From: an uncultured Erythrobacter sp.
GTDB lineage: Bacteria > Pseudomonadota > Alphaproteobacteria > Sphingomonadales > Sphingomonadaceae
Direction of reading: 5' to 3'
DNA: 64,000 nucleotides
Assembly: GCA_947502305.1 (NCBI GenBank)
Contig: CANMZA010000001.1
Span: 1,736,001-1,800,000, forward strand
The position numbers and the translations under genes were made by a program. Below, one piece after another: positions 19,696 to 30,855 of this stretch (position 1 is its first letter; the number at the start of each line of letters is the position of its first letter). Below the pieces are notes generated by a model. It was not told the origin of the DNA. It was given only the letters and a program-made list of their open reading frames with translations, and did no database searches.

Positions 19696-21116
19696 GCGTC
19701 CCGCTTTGATTCAATCGCACCAGCAAGGGTAGAGGCCCATTTGGTGACATCCCCCGCGCCGAGGCACACGATGATGTCGCCCGGCGCAATTTCTTCGGCC
19801 AATGTCGCGGCCAGATCGCTGTGGCTGGCGGTGGTGCGCGCGCTGCGATGGCCGCGCGATTTTAGGCCCGCGACGAGGCTTTCGGAACTGACGCCCTCAA
19901 TCGGGTCTTCGCCCGCCTCATAGACCGGGGTGACGAACACCATATCGGCATCGTTAAAACAGGTTTGGAAATCTTCCATCAGATCATTCAGGCGGCTGTA
20001 TCGATGCGGTTGAGCGACCGCGATGACGCGCCCTTCTGGCACGGCTTCGCGGGCGGCGCCCAAGACGGCGCGGATTTCAACCGGGTGATGCGCGTAATCG
20101 TCAATCACGCTGACGCTACCGCCATCAATCTCGACCGCGCCTGCTTTCGTGAACCGGCGGCGCACTCCGCCAAAACTGCCGAACCCTTCGCGGATGACGC
20201 TGTCGGCGCATCCCATTTCCACCGCCACCGCAATCGCGGCGAGGGCGTTTTGAACATTGTGACGGCCCGGCATCGGCAAATGCACGCCTTCGATACGCCG
20301 GTCCTCTTCACCGCGCTGGCGCACGATCACATCGAAAGTGTTGCCGCCTTCATTCGGGCGGATATTCACCCCGCAAATGTCGGCCTGCAAAGAGAAACCA
20401 TAGGTCACAACCTTGCGGTCCCGCACCAATCCGATGACGGCCTGAACCTCTGGATGGTCGACACACAAAACCGCCGCGCCGTAAAACGGCACGTTGTGTA
20501 TAAATTCCACAAAGGCGCGTTTCACACCGTCAAAATCACCATAGTGATCAAGATGTTCGGGATCGATATTGGTGACCACGGCGATCGTCCCATCGAGCCG
20601 CAGGAAACTGCCGTCGCTCTCATCCGCTTCGACCACCATCCAATCGCTGTCGCCTAGTCGCGCGTTGGACCCATATTGTTCGATGATCCCGCCATTGATG
20701 ACGGTCGGGTCAATGTCGCCTTTATCGAGCAGGCTGGCGATCATGCTGGTCGTTGTCGTTTTGCCATGCGTACCGGCAACCGCGACGGTCGATTTCAAGC
20801 GCATCAATTCGGCCAGCATTTCGGCGCGGCGTACCACGGGGATGCGCCCTTCTAACGCAGCGGCAACCTCTGGATTGGTGCGCCGCACGGCGGTGGAGGT
20901 AACCACGACGGCGGCGCCTTCCACATTCTCTTTGGCATGGCCGATATGCACCGCAATGCCGCGCGCACGCAGGCGTTCAACACTGGGCCCTTCGGCAAGG
21001 TCGCTGCCTTGGACTGCGTAGCCCAGATTGTGCATCACTTCTGCAATGCCGGACATGCCGATCCCGCCAATGCCGACGAAATGGATCGTGCCAATATCTG
21101 TGCCAACACCCTTCAT
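19692..21116 (-). CDS. murC: UDP-N-acetylmuramate--L-alanine ligase
   Basis: MurC adds L-alanine to UDP-MurNAc. The 474-aa Mur ligase starts with the Rossmann signature [16 protein letters not shown] (12-27) and has the ATP loop GTHGKTTTT (115-123), the EADESDGSF motif, and the C-terminal DDYAHHP motif. It overlaps murG by ATGA upstream and murB by ATGA downstream. Confidence 0.97.
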   Translation of the reverse strand: MKGVGTDIGTIHFVGIGGIGMSGIAEVMHNLGYAVQGSDLAEGPSVERLRARGIAVHIGHAKENVEGAAVVVTSTAVRRTNPEVAAALEGRIPVVRRAEMLAELMRLKSTVAVAGTHGKTTTTSMIASLLDKGDIDPTVINGGIIEQYGSNARLGDSDWMVVEADESDGSFLRLDGTIAVVTNIDPEHLDHYGDFDGVKRAFVEFIHNVPFYGAAVLCVDHPEVQAVIGLVRDRKVVTYGFSLQADICGVNIRPNEGGNTFDVIVRQRGEEDRRIEGVHLPMPGRHNVQNALAAIAVAVEMGCADSVIREGFGSFGGVRRRFTKAGAVEIDGGSVSVIDDYAHHPVEIRAVLGAAREAVPEGRVIAVAQPHRYSRLNDLMEDFQTCFNDADMVFVTPVYEAGEDPIEGVSSESLVAGLKSRGHRSARTTASHSDLAATLAEEIAPGDIIVCLGAGDVTKWASTLAGAIESKRDA

Positions 21117-22342
21117 TGCGCGGCATCCTCATGCGTATCACGGGTCGCGGCCTGCGGCGCAGAGGCGTTTACGGCCTTCTTTGGTGCCGCATCGCCGACG
21201 CGGATCACATCCATCAGATCAACGCCGCCCATGCTCTCCATTAAATCCGCCAAATCCTTGGCCGCCTTTGGCCGCCCGCAATTCCACGCGCCGTGGGCCG
21301 CGTTGGAAAGACTGGCCGGATTTTGCGCCAGGGCTTGGATTTGTTTGGCGAGCTCTTTGGGCGTGAAGCTGGTTTGGCGGATCATCCGCGCACCGCCCGC
21401 TTTGGTGATTTCGCGCGTATTGGCCGCCTGATGATCGTCGGTCGCAATCGGCAGAGGCACGAGGATCGCCGGACGGCCAACCGCAGTCAATTCCGCAATG
21501 GTCGACGCACCCGCGCGCCCAATAAACAAATGCGTATCCGCCAACCGTTCATGCATATCTTCAAAATAGGTGCCCAATTCGGCGGGAATGTCGTGATTGG
21601 CATAGCGGGCGCGCACCGCATCGACATCTTCGGATCTGCATTGCTGGGTGACTTGCAAACGTTGGCACAAGGCCGGCGGCAACATTGCCAGACCATCGGG
21701 CACAACTTCGGACAGGACGCTTGCCCCTTGGCTGCCGCCGGTGATCAACACGCGCAGCAAGCCTTCTTCGCTAAGCGCAGGGAAATCCTCATCGCGCAGC
21801 GCCAGAACATCCTCGCGCACCGGATTGCCGACCAAATGCGCTTTCTCGGCATATTTGGGTTTTAACCGGGCGACCTCTGGATAAGAGGTGGCGATTGCCT
21901 GAACCCGGCCCGCCAGCAATCGGTTCACCCGGCCTAGCACTGCGTTTTGTTCGTGCACCGCACTGGGGATTTTGGCCGATGTCGATGCCAGCAAAGCCGG
22001 AAGCGCCGGATAGCCGCCAAAGCCGATAACAGCGCTTGGCTCAAAACTTTCAAACAGGCGCAGCGCCATATTGCGCCCTTCGAGCACGGCGCGCATCCCG
22101 CCGATCCAGCGCAAAGGGTTTTTCCCAAACCGGCCCGCCGGCAAAACATGCGCGGTCAGGAAATCAGGCTTACCCGGAATATTCGCGCCGCGTTCATCGG
22201 TGATCAGCGCGCAGTGATGGCCCCGCGCATGCAATTCCTCCGCCAGCGCAAATGCCGGGATCAGATGACCGCCCGTTCCGCCAGCGGCGAGGACAAAGTG
22301 GCGGCTCGCGCCCGATGCGACATGCTGCTTCTCGCTGCTCAT
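21113..22342 (-). CDS. murG: Undecaprenyldiphospho-muramoylpentapeptide GlcNAc transferase
   Basis: MurG converts lipid I to lipid II on the inner face of the membrane. The 409-aa GT-B enzyme has the glycine loop GGTGGH (21-26), [26 protein letters not shown], and the nucleotide site [27 protein letters not shown] tail of about 40 residues (Ala/Asp-rich, after [11 protein letters not shown]) extends past the usual end. ATGA overlaps join it to ftsW and murC. Confidence 0.97.
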   Translation of the reverse strand: MSSEKQHVASGASRHFVLAAGGTGGHLIPAFALAEELHARGHHCALITDERGANIPGKPDFLTAHVLPAGRFGKNPLRWIGGMRAVLEGRNMALRLFESFEPSAVIGFGGYPALPALLASTSAKIPSAVHEQNAVLGRVNRLLAGRVQAIATSYPEVARLKPKYAEKAHLVGNPVREDVLALRDEDFPALSEEGLLRVLITGGSQGASVLSEVVPDGLAMLPPALCQRLQVTQQCRSEDVDAVRARYANHDIPAELGTYFEDMHERLADTHLFIGRAGASTIAELTAVGRPAILVPLPIATDDHQAANTREITKAGGARMIRQTSFTPKELAKQIQALAQNPASLSNAAHGAWNCGRPKAAKDLADLMESMGGVDLMDVIRVGDAAPKKAVNASAPQAATRDTHEDAAQ

Positions 22343-23562
22343 GCGCCCATTTCCTTACGTTCAAACAGGTTTTTGATGCCCGGTTTCTCCCGCTCAAGAA
22401 ACGGATTACGCCGGGTGATCGCCAGCAATAGCCCAATTGTGAAACACACCGCCACCGTCGATGATCCGCCATAGCTGACCAGCGGCAATGTCATCCCCTT
22501 TGACGGAAACAATTGCAGGTTTACGAGCATATTAATGAACGCCTGACCGCCGATCTGTGTGGCCAAACCCGCTCCGGCGAGCAGGACGAACAGGTTTTCT
22601 TCATCAACCAAACGGACCAAAGCGCGCGCGATAATTGCGACGAACAACATCATAAACAACGCGCAAGCGAGCAAACCAAACTCCTCGCCAATCACTGAGA
22701 AAATGTAATCGGTATGCGCCTCCGGCAGGTTCATCTTGCGCGTGCCCAGCCACAACCCGCTGCCGGTCCAACCACCTGCCAGCAAAGTCCGCTGCGCCAG
22801 ATCGACCTGATCAAAGGCGGTGCCCCCGCCAAAGAAACTGTCGATCCGGTAACGCGCATTGTCATAAAGGAAATAGGCCGCCGTCAGGCCCGCCAGCCCC
22901 GCCACAATCAGCGCGCCGACCCGCTGGATCGAAACACCCGATAGCAGCACCAGCACAAACCAAACCCCGCCAAACAAGATCGCCGCGCCAAGATTGGGTT
23001 GCAGCATCAGCAGCGCCCCGACCAGCGCCATCGTCAATGTCGAATAGGCAAGCACCGGCAAACCCGGATCGCGCAACCTCCAAGACAGCATCCAGGCGAG
23101 CAATATTGCAAATCCGGGCTTCAAAAACTCGCTAGGTTGCAGCGACAAACCCAGATCGAGCCACCGCCGCGCGCCGTTCTTCTCGACCCCAATTACCGGG
23201 ACAAGGAGCAGCAGGAACAGCATCGCCACCGCCATCAAAATCCCAATCCGCCGCGCATCCTCTCGGCTGGCAAAAGATACCGCGACCATCACCGCAACAC
23301 CCGCCATTTGGAAGAAAATGTGCCGTTTGAAGAATACCAGTTCAGCAACGTTGTATTGATTGCCCGCCGCTGGCGAAGCCGCCGCAACCGCAATTGTGCC
23401 CAGCGCCATCAACAATAGGACAAGGCCGAGCAGCCATTTGTCAATTTCGCGCCACCACACGCGCACTTTCTCGCTCACCCCCCGGCGCGCGGGCACTGGC
23501 GCATGAAATGTCGCATCGGCTCTTGGCGCGGAACGGCGCGGGGTGGGAATGGCGCTGCTCAT
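22339..23562 (-). CDS. ftsW: SEDS peptidoglycan polymerase FtsW
   Basis: FtsW is the septal glycosyltransferase that works with FtsI. The 407-aa protein has a cytoplasmic N-terminus of about 50 residues and about ten transmembrane helices. SEDS signatures are visible: HTDYIFSVIGEEFGLL and PLVSYGGSSTVAV. ATG 23562 overlaps the murD stop as ATGA; an upstream in-frame start inside murD is rejected. Confidence 0.96.
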   Translation of the reverse strand: MSSAIPTPRRSAPRADATFHAPVPARRGVSEKVRVWWREIDKWLLGLVLLLMALGTIAVAAASPAAGNQYNVAELVFFKRHIFFQMAGVAVMVAVSFASREDARRIGILMAVAMLFLLLLVPVIGVEKNGARRWLDLGLSLQPSEFLKPGFAILLAWMLSWRLRDPGLPVLAYSTLTMALVGALLMLQPNLGAAILFGGVWFVLVLLSGVSIQRVGALIVAGLAGLTAAYFLYDNARYRIDSFFGGGTAFDQVDLAQRTLLAGGWTGSGLWLGTRKMNLPEAHTDYIFSVIGEEFGLLACALFMMLFVAIIARALVRLVDEENLFVLLAGAGLATQIGGQAFINMLVNLQLFPSKGMTLPLVSYGGSSTVAVCFTIGLLLAITRRNPFLEREKPGIKNLFERKEMGA

Positions 23563-24962
23563 AATGATCCGTCCCCGCCGAGGGCAGAGGGGGAACAATC
23601 AACCCCATCCTCTGCAATGACGCCAACCAATTGGCGGAAATGTTCGCCGCGTTTTTCATAGTCGCGGAATTGATCGAAACTGGCGCAGGCCGGTGAAAAC
23701 AGCACCACATCGCCGGGCCGAGAGGCCTCGCGCGCGCGGCGAACCGCTTCGCTAATCAATTCGCAGCGTTCGACATTGGGCACCGCGCCATCCAGCAATT
23801 CTGCAAAGCGCGGACCAGCCTCTCCGACCGTATAAGCCGCCGCAATGCCGCCAAGGTGATCGGCGCATTCGCCCAGCCCATCTTCTTTCGCCAAACCGCC
23901 CACGATCCAATGAACGCGGGGCGTGCCGCCGTGGATTTCTGGATCGGGATGAAATGCGGAAAGTGCAGGCGCGGTGGAGGCGGTGTTAGTGGCCTTGCTG
24001 TCATTGACGAAAAGCACGCCGTCTTCCTCGCAAACCCGCTCCATCCGGTGCGGAAGCCCGCGAAAACGCGGCAAAGCATCGCTCCATTGCGCAGGGGTGA
24101 CGCCCAATTCTGCTGCCACAGCAACAGCAACGGCGACATTTTCCAGATTATGCGGCCCCTGCAGGCTGGGCCATTGCGGTTGCATCGCGGCCAGCGCGTC
24201 AAGATCAGCGGCAATTGCGCGGCCCTCAGCGCGGGTGGCATTATGCGCGCGAAAGATCGCGCCCGCCGGTTCGACCAGAGACCCAAAGACAGCGAAATTT
24301 TGATCAGACTGCATCGCAAACAACCGTGATTTTGATGCGGCATAGGCATCAAATCCGGCATAGCGATCCAAATGATCCGGAGTAATATTGGTCAGTGCAG
24401 CGGCATCGCAATCAAGCCCATAGGTCAGATCAATCTGATAGCTCGACAATTCGAGCACATAGACGCCGCAATGCGTTTGGGCCCCATTCTCAGTCGGCAC
24501 CAATGGTTCCTGCGCCAAAATCGGATCACCAATATTGCCGCCCAAAACGGCAGGTATCCCGGCCATCGTCAGGATATGATGGATCAGCGCGACGCAAGTC
24601 GATTTGCCATTAGTGCCCGTGACGCCAACAACTTTGTGCCGCGGCAGATCGGCGCGCGCCATCGCGAACAATTCAATATCGCCAATCACAGGCACATCAT
24701 ATTTCGCCGCATGTGCGGCAATCGGATGGGTGTTGAGCGGGACGCCGGGCGAGACGATCAAGCCGTCAAAACCAGTCAGATCAATCTCCAACGGATCGGC
24801 AATCTCGCAACTTTCCGCAAACGCTTCGCGCGGCTCTGGCTGACGATCCCAAACGGTCACCTGCGCACCGCTGGCGAGCAAAGCGCGCGCCGCTGCCGCG
24901 CCGGACCGCGCGAGGCCCAGCACCGCGTAACGTTTCCCAGCAAAGGCGGAGGAGGTGATCAC
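23559..24962 (-). CDS. murD: UDP-N-acetylmuramoylalanine--D-glutamate ligase
   Basis: MurD adds D-glutamate. The 467-aa ligase has the N-terminal nucleotide-binding fold (VLGLARSGAAAA), the ATP loop GVTGTNGKST (113-122), ELSSYQID, and FVNDSKATNTAST in the central/C-terminal part. The start is a GTG at 24962 with GAGG about 13 bases upstream. It lies 10 nt after the mraY stop and overlaps ftsW at its end. Confidence 0.96.
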   Translation of the reverse strand: MITSSAFAGKRYAVLGLARSGAAAARALLASGAQVTVWDRQPEPREAFAESCEIADPLEIDLTGFDGLIVSPGVPLNTHPIAAHAAKYDVPVIGDIELFAMARADLPRHKVVGVTGTNGKSTCVALIHHILTMAGIPAVLGGNIGDPILAQEPLVPTENGAQTHCGVYVLELSSYQIDLTYGLDCDAAALTNITPDHLDRYAGFDAYAASKSRLFAMQSDQNFAVFGSLVEPAGAIFRAHNATRAEGRAIAADLDALAAMQPQWPSLQGPHNLENVAVAVAVAAELGVTPAQWSDALPRFRGLPHRMERVCEEDGVLFVNDSKATNTASTAPALSAFHPDPEIHGGTPRVHWIVGGLAKEDGLGECADHLGGIAAAYTVGEAGPRFAELLDGAVPNVERCELISEAVRRAREASRPGDVVLFSPACASFDQFRDYEKRGEHFRQLVGVIAEDGVDCSPSALGGDGSL

Positions 24963-24972
24963 AGCGGAGCGC

Positions 24973-26043
24973 TTACCTCAATTTCAATGTCGCAAGGCCG
25001 ATCATCGCGAGGATGATGGCGATGATCCAAAAACGGATGACAACCTTACTCTCGCTCCAACCGAGCTGTTCGAAATGGTGGTGGATCGGGGCCATGCGAA
25101 ACACCCGCTTGCCCGTCCGTTTGAACCAGAAAACCTGGATGATGACGCTGGCGGTTTCGGCAACGAACAATCCGCCCACGATCAGCAAGACAACTTCGTG
25201 ATGCGCCGCAACCGCAATCGCGCCCAATGCGCCGCCCAGCGCGAGCGATCCCGTGTCGCCCATAAACACCGCCGCTGGCGGCGCGTTAAACCACAAAAAG
25301 GCCAATCCGCCGCCCATGATCGCGGCGCAGAAAATGGCCAGCTCACCCGCGCCCGGCACATGCGGAATGCCCAAATATTCGCTGAAATCCGCGCGGCCCA
25401 CCAGATAAGCGATAATCGCAAATGTCCCCGCCGCGATAATCACTGGCATAATCGCCAACCCGTCCAACCCATCGGTCAGGTTCACCGCATTGCCAAACCC
25501 AACGATAAACACCGCCGCAAAGACATAGTAGAACGGCCCCAGCGGGATGCTGACATCGGAGAAAAACGGGATGTAGAGATTGGTGTTGATCTGGCTGACG
25601 ATCAAATAAGACGCGATACCGGCAACGGCAAACTCGGCCAGCAAACGCACTTTCGCCGACACGCCCGCATGGCTGTTCTTCGTGACTTTGTCGTAATCAT
25701 CCAAAAACCCGATCAGGCCAAAACCAATCGTTACGGCGAGGCATGCCCAGACCAGCGGGCTGCGCAAATCCATCCACAAGAGTAACGAAAACGCCAAAGC
25801 GACGAGGATCATCAACCCGCCCATTGTCGGTGTGCCCACTTTCGCCTGATGGCTTTCGGGGCCGTCGGCGCGGATCGGTTGCCCTTTGCCCTGACGCACG
25901 CGCAGCATATTGATGAATTTCGGGCCAATAATCAGGCCAAACGCCAGCGCCGTCATCAACGTCGCGCCAGAACGGAACGTCTGGTACCGCACCAGATTGA
26001 AAAGGCCTTCAAATTCAAGCCATTCTGCGAGCAGATAGAGCAT
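24973..26043 (-). CDS. mraY: Phospho-N-acetylmuramoyl-pentapeptide-transferase
   Basis: MraY makes lipid I at the inner membrane. The 356-aa protein has ten predicted transmembrane helices and the catalytic motifs [41 protein letters not shown] and [23 protein letters not shown] stands right before the ATG. It starts 20 nt after murF and is one of the few dcw junctions here without overlap. Confidence 0.97.
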   Translation of the reverse strand: MLYLLAEWLEFEGLFNLVRYQTFRSGATLMTALAFGLIIGPKFINMLRVRQGKGQPIRADGPESHQAKVGTPTMGGLMILVALAFSLLLWMDLRSPLVWACLAVTIGFGLIGFLDDYDKVTKNSHAGVSAKVRLLAEFAVAGIASYLIVSQINTNLYIPFFSDVSIPLGPFYYVFAAVFIVGFGNAVNLTDGLDGLAIMPVIIAAGTFAIIAYLVGRADFSEYLGIPHVPGAGELAIFCAAIMGGGLAFLWFNAPPAAVFMGDTGSLALGGALGAIAVAAHHEVVLLIVGGLFVAETASVIIQVFWFKRTGKRVFRMAPIHHHFEQLGWSESKVVIRFWIIAIILAMIGLATLKLR

Positions 26044-26063
26044 TCAGATCCCTCGATCGCCGC

Positions 26064-27536
26064 TCATTCCGGCGGCTTCGTAAAATGTGTCACCAAATTG
26101 CCGAGACCAACCGAATTGGAACCCTTTACCAGCACCGCATCACCATGCGTCAGGCCGTATTGTTCAAGCTCTAAAATCGCCTCAGCAGGGCCATCGCAAT
26201 GCGCGAAGCTGGGGGTAAAGCCAAGCGACGCGCCGCTCCTTCTCCCCAGCTCTGCCGCGAGGACGCGCATCTCGTCGCCGACAAGGATCGCATGGTCGAT
26301 TTCTGCCCCAATTACCGGGTCTGCCAATTGTTCGTGAAAGCGCGGGCCAAAATCGCCCAATTCTTTCATACTGCCCAAAACCGCGACCCGGCGATGCGCC
26401 GGTGTTTGGCCCAGCGCGCGCAAAGTGGCGCGCATGGATGCAGGATTGGCGTTGTAACTTTCATCGACCAGCAAGGCCTTGCCACCCACCGCCGCAATAT
26501 CAAACCGCGCGCCGCGCCCTTTCAGTCCGCCCATCTCTGCAAGCGCCAGACCGGCGCTAGCCAAATCGCCGCCCGCCGCACGAACCGCCGCCATGACGCC
26601 AAGCGAATTTGTGATCCAGTGATCGCCCGGCTCCGCGACGCAATAACACAGGCGCTGGCTGCCTTGTGAGGATCGCAATTCTGCCGTTACGACCGACCCG
26701 CCATTGGCGTTAGGGATCGCATCGAGCAATCGCACATCAGCGTCCGGACTGCGTCCAAAGGTGACGATGTTCACGCCAAGATCGCGCGCTTGCGCAACCA
26801 TCCGTTCGGTGTGGTCGCCATCGGCAGGGATAATCGCGGTGCCGCCGGGGGCAAGCCCAGTGAAGATCTGCGCTTTCTCATCGGCAATCGCCTCCATCGA
26901 TCCCAGATTTTCGATATGCGCCGGGGCGATTGTTGTGATCAAAGCGACATTTGGGCGGACATGATCCGCCAGCGGAGCAATTTCGCCCGCATGGTTCATG
27001 CCCATTTCGAACACGCCGAATTTCGCGCGGGCTGGCATCCGCGCCAGGCTGAGCGGGACGCCGACATGATTGTTGTAACTGCGCACGCTCCGATGCGCTG
27101 CGCCTCTGCTGCAACGGTCGAGGCTGGCGAAAATCGCTTCTTTCACGCCGGTTTTGCCAACCGAACCCGTCACCGCGATCCGTGTCGCATGCCCGCGATC
27201 ACGCGCGGCATGGGCCAATGCATGCAAAGCCACGCCAGTATCGGCGACCTGAACATGCGGAAAATCAACCGGCCGGTCGGTAATCGCGGCGACCGCGCCC
27301 TTTTTAAAAGCGGCGGCGATGAATTTGTGGCCGTCCATCGCCTCCCCTTTGAGGGCAATGAACAAATCACCGGGACGCACATCGCGGCTGTCCATTTCGA
27401 CGCCGGATGCTTGGAAATCATGGCTGGCCGTGCCGCCCGTGGCCGCTTCGATGCTGGCCGCATCCCATAGCGCCATTGGCAAAGCATCGCGCAGATCGGC
27501 GGGCCATTTGTGCAATAATGCGTGCGTGCCGTTCAT
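26064..27536 (-). CDS. murF: UDP-MurNAc-tripeptide--D-alanyl-D-alanine ligase
   Basis: MurF adds the D-Ala-D-Ala dipeptide. The 490-aa ligase shows the N-terminal substrate domain (SGVEMDSRDVRPGDLFIALKG), the P-loop variant GSVGKT (124-129), YNNHVGVPLSLA, and DESYNANPASMRATL. The start overlaps the murE stop as ATGA; an internal ATG at codon 21 is possible but gives up that coupling. The family is unambiguous. Confidence 0.96.
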   Translation of the reverse strand: MNGTHALLHKWPADLRDALPMALWDAASIEAATGGTASHDFQASGVEMDSRDVRPGDLFIALKGEAMDGHKFIAAAFKKGAVAAITDRPVDFPHVQVADTGVALHALAHAARDRGHATRIAVTGSVGKTGVKEAIFASLDRCSRGAAHRSVRSYNNHVGVPLSLARMPARAKFGVFEMGMNHAGEIAPLADHVRPNVALITTIAPAHIENLGSMEAIADEKAQIFTGLAPGGTAIIPADGDHTERMVAQARDLGVNIVTFGRSPDADVRLLDAIPNANGGSVVTAELRSSQGSQRLCYCVAEPGDHWITNSLGVMAAVRAAGGDLASAGLALAEMGGLKGRGARFDIAAVGGKALLVDESYNANPASMRATLRALGQTPAHRRVAVLGSMKELGDFGPRFHEQLADPVIGAEIDHAILVGDEMRVLAAELGRRSGASLGFTPSFAHCDGPAEAILELEQYGLTHGDAVLVKGSNSVGLGNLVTHFTKPPE

Positions 27537-29038
27537 GCCTTACCTCCCGCTGCGGCGCATTCGCGCGCCACTTGCACATCGTCGAATGGCAAAATTCGCA
27601 TGTGTTCTCCCGAACCGATTATTTGTCCTTGCTCATGCCCTTTTCCGGCGATGAGGATGATATCATGAGCGCCCGCTTGCTGAATCGCGGCGGCGATCGC
27701 TTCGCGGCGTCCGGCGACCATGGTGATATTGGATGCACCCTCCGCCCCGCTCAGCACCGCCTCGCGGATGGCACCGGCATCTTCGCCGCGCGGATTGTCA
27801 TCGGTGATGATGGCGATGTCTGCCGATTTGGCGGCGACCGCGCCCATTGGTGCGCGTTTGCCCGTGTCACGGTCCCCGCCTGCACCAAACACCACGATCA
27901 ATTTGCCGCCGCGCGCCGCATCGACATGCGGGCGCAAGGCGGCAATCGCAGCCTGCAAAGCATCGGGCGTATGCGCATAATCGACATAGGCAGGTGCGCC
28001 GCTGGGCGTGATCACTGCGCGTTCCAACCGGCCGCGCACCGGTTGCAAGCGCGAGACCGCATCAAAGACTTGACCAGCATCAGATCCGGTCGCGAGCGCC
28101 AGCGCGGCAGAGACCAGTGCATTGGCCGCCTGATATTCCCCGATAAGCGGCAATTTCACACTGCGCGCCTCGCCACGGTATTCAATCGTCAACATCTGGC
28201 CAAGCTGAGTTGCCTCGCGCGCGGTCAGGCGCAAATATGCGTCCACCTCGCCCGCTGGCGACCCAACTGTGCGAACATGCAAATTTTGGTCAGAGGCATG
28301 TTCGATGGCGCGGCGGGTCCACTCGCATTCATTCCCGCCGTCCCAGATGATCGCCGTGCCGCCCGGTTCGACCACTTCGTCAAACAGGCGCATTTTGCAG
28401 GCGAAATAATCATCCATTGAACTGTGATAATCGAGGTGATCGCGGCTGAAATTCGTGAAAGCTCCGGCCTTCACGCTCAACCCTTCATTGCGGAATTGCG
28501 AAAGGCCGTGGCTGGATGCTTCATAGGCGACATGGGTGACGCCTTCGCGGGCCAGCCCGCTCATATTGCCCAGGAATGTCACGATGTCAGGCGTGGTTAG
28601 GCCCGTGGATACGCTTTCGTCAGGCGTGGTGACGCCCAACGTGCCGATGCTCGCCGCGCTTGTACCGCACATGCGCCAGATTTGGCGGGTCATCTCAACG
28701 CAGGACGTCTTACCATTCGTGCCCGTAACCGCGACGATTGTTTCTGGCGCGGGTGTGAAGAACCCGGCGGCAAGCTGAGCGAAAGCGCGGCGGGGTTCGT
28801 CGCTGGCAATATGCAAAGCGCCCTCCACCTTTGCGTTGGGCGATGCGACAATCGCGATTGCGCCCGCTTCAATCGCGGCAGGGATGAAATCTTCGGCGTT
28901 AAAGCGCGCGCCCTTAAATGCGCCAAAAACAGTGCCGGGTGCGACTTTGCGGTGGTCGATGGCAAATCCGGTAACAGCCGCGCCATCACGCGCAGGCGCG
29001 TCCAATCCGGCCCGTTCCAGAAGAGCCGCCAGCTTCAC
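27533..29038 (-). CDS. murE: UDP-MurNAc-L-Ala-D-Glu--meso-diaminopimelate ligase
   Basis: MurE adds the third stem-peptide residue. The 501-aa ligase has GTNGKTS (106-112), EASSHGLSQ, and the DDNPRGED motif whose DNPR core is specific for meso-diaminopimelate, as expected for a Gram-negative wall. The start is a GTG that overlaps the ftsI stop (GTGA). The gene overlaps murF at its end. Confidence 0.96.
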   Translation of the reverse strand: MKLAALLERAGLDAPARDGAAVTGFAIDHRKVAPGTVFGAFKGARFNAEDFIPAAIEAGAIAIVASPNAKVEGALHIASDEPRRAFAQLAAGFFTPAPETIVAVTGTNGKTSCVEMTRQIWRMCGTSAASIGTLGVTTPDESVSTGLTTPDIVTFLGNMSGLAREGVTHVAYEASSHGLSQFRNEGLSVKAGAFTNFSRDHLDYHSSMDDYFACKMRLFDEVVEPGGTAIIWDGGNECEWTRRAIEHASDQNLHVRTVGSPAGEVDAYLRLTAREATQLGQMLTIEYRGEARSVKLPLIGEYQAANALVSAALALATGSDAGQVFDAVSRLQPVRGRLERAVITPSGAPAYVDYAHTPDALQAAIAALRPHVDAARGGKLIVVFGAGGDRDTGKRAPMGAVAAKSADIAIITDDNPRGEDAGAIREAVLSGAEGASNITMVAGRREAIAAAIQQAGAHDIILIAGKGHEQGQIIGSGEHMRILPFDDVQVARECAAAGGKA

Positions 29039-30855
29039 CGCCGTCCCTCAACCAGAAAACGCAGATCGGAGATATCAACATCACGGTTTGCATCGGGCAA
29101 CACGCCGAGCATGGGGCCGATCCGGGGCACCAGTTCCTTCACAATCGGCGCCGCGTTAAACGCTGCCGTTCGCTGTCCCTGCGCCGCAGCGGTGCCGCGC
29201 GGTTCATCCAGAACGGTCACCACAACATAGCGCGGACGGTCCATCGGGAAAGCCGCTGCAAAAGATGAAATCAGCGCGGTTTCGCGGTATCCACCGCGCC
29301 CGGCTTTCTCAGCAGAGCCTGTTTTTCCGCCCACCCGGTATCCCGGCGCATCGGCGCTGCGCCCGGTGCCATACATCGAAATCATCCGCAGCAATTGGCG
29401 CATCCGCGACGAAGTTGACGCCTTAAACACACGCCGCCCGCGCGGCGCTGCGCCCGCCTCGATCCGGTGCAAAGTCGCTGGCCGCCAAATTCCGCCATTC
29501 ACCATCGCGGCATAGGCGCTGGCCAAATGCAGCGGCGTCACCGCGATACCGTGGCCGTAACTCACCGTCATATTGGTCAACCGCGACCATGTTCCATTCG
29601 GGCGCACTTGCGGCCATTGCGGGGTACCGCGCGCCTGCAATTCGATTTGCGGCGGCACATTCATGCCCAGATCAATCATCACCTGACGCAGCCGCGCCTC
29701 GCCCAATTCATCGGCGACCCGCGCCGTCACAGTGTTGGAGGAATAGACCAAAGCCTCCGGCACATTCAGCCGCGCGCCTTTCGGGTGCAAATCGCGGATT
29801 TCGCGGCCCGCAATTTCCACATTGGTCGCGTTCCATTCCGCGCCAAAATCGCGCACCACGCCCGCATCAATCGCCGCCGCAATGCTCAGCGGTTTGAACG
29901 TCGAGCCCAATTCATAGGTCGCGTTGGTTGCGCGGTTATAGATATTGGGAGAATGTTGCACATTGGCGCGATTGGGATCGAAGGCGGGCAAGGACGCCAT
30001 CGCCATGATCTCGCCCGTATCCACGTCGAGCACGATGCCCGCTGCACCCTTGGCATCGGTGGCGAGCATGCCTTTGCCCAGCTCATCTTCGAGCGCGCCT
30101 TGCACCCTGAGATCAATCGACAGGGCCACCGGATCACCGCGCAATGCAGGGTCGGACAGATGCTCGTCCAGCACCTGCTCCATGCCCAGCTGACCGGCGA
30201 GCTCGCGGCTGTCGGTTTCCATGACATAGCCAAGAATATGCGCGCCGAGCGACCCTTGCGGATAATGCCGGTCTTGCTCACGCGGGATTTCCAGGGCGAC
30301 TTCGCCCAGCTCAAACACGCGGTTGGCGTCCTCTGGCAGAACGCGGCGCATGATATATCCGCCCCGGTCCGAAGACAGAACGCGCACCGTCCGCTCCAGA
30401 TCAATATCGGGGAAAATGCCCTTCAACCGCGCCGCGACCTGCTGCGGCTCCGCCACCAAAGGCGCGCCGTCATCTTCCATCGCGCGCGGGTTGAACCACA
30501 GCGCATAGGCCGGAAATGTTCGCGCCAGCGGCGTGCCATTGCGGTCGGTGATTTCGCCGCGTGGGGGTAAGAGCGCTTCGGCGAGGCTCGTGGTGCTGGG
30601 CGGTGCGCCGACAAAGCCGAGATAGCCGATGCGCATCAAAGCAATCGCCGCAATCAGGACGAACCCGGCAGCGATTACCAACAAACGCAGCCGCGCCGTC
30701 ACCAGCAAGCTGTAACGCATATGCACAAACTTAACGCGCCCCGCAGGGATGGCGGGGCGCGGTTCGCGCGAAACATTAGAGGCGGCGGATGCGGTTGCTT
30801 CTGGGGCTGGCGTGCCGGTTTGGCCTAGCCCCGATCCGAGGGCAAATGCCGTCAT
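29035..30855 (-). CDS. ftsI: Peptidoglycan transpeptidase FtsI (PBP3)
   Basis: FtsI is the septal class B penicillin-binding protein. The 606-aa protein has a cytoplasmic Ala/Pro-rich tail of about 50 residues, one transmembrane helix (about 56-80), a PBP dimerisation domain, and the transpeptidase domain with S318-T-F-K321, S372-S-N374 and K511-T-G513. The tail before MRYSLLV is longer than in many homologues, but the ATGA overlap with ftsL supports the start. Confidence 0.96.
   Translation of the reverse strand: MTAFALGSGLGQTGTPAPEATASAASNVSREPRPAIPAGRVKFVHMRYSLLVTARLRLLVIAAGFVLIAAIALMRIGYLGFVGAPPSTTSLAEALLPPRGEITDRNGTPLARTFPAYALWFNPRAMEDDGAPLVAEPQQVAARLKGIFPDIDLERTVRVLSSDRGGYIMRRVLPEDANRVFELGEVALEIPREQDRHYPQGSLGAHILGYVMETDSRELAGQLGMEQVLDEHLSDPALRGDPVALSIDLRVQGALEDELGKGMLATDAKGAAGIVLDVDTGEIMAMASLPAFDPNRANVQHSPNIYNRATNATYELGSTFKPLSIAAAIDAGVVRDFGAEWNATNVEIAGREIRDLHPKGARLNVPEALVYSSNTVTARVADELGEARLRQVMIDLGMNVPPQIELQARGTPQWPQVRPNGTWSRLTNMTVSYGHGIAVTPLHLASAYAAMVNGGIWRPATLHRIEAGAAPRGRRVFKASTSSRMRQLLRMISMYGTGRSADAPGYRVGGKTGSAEKAGRGGYRETALISSFAAAFPMDRPRYVVVTVLDEPRGTAAAQGQRTAAFNAAPIVKELVPRIGPMLGVLPDANRDVDISDLRFLVEGRR

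Noticed and set aside
29467..30570. 367-aa plus-strand open frame
   Set aside because: Antisense shadow of ftsI; rich in His/Arg/Gln as typical for reverse frames here, and without a ribosome site.
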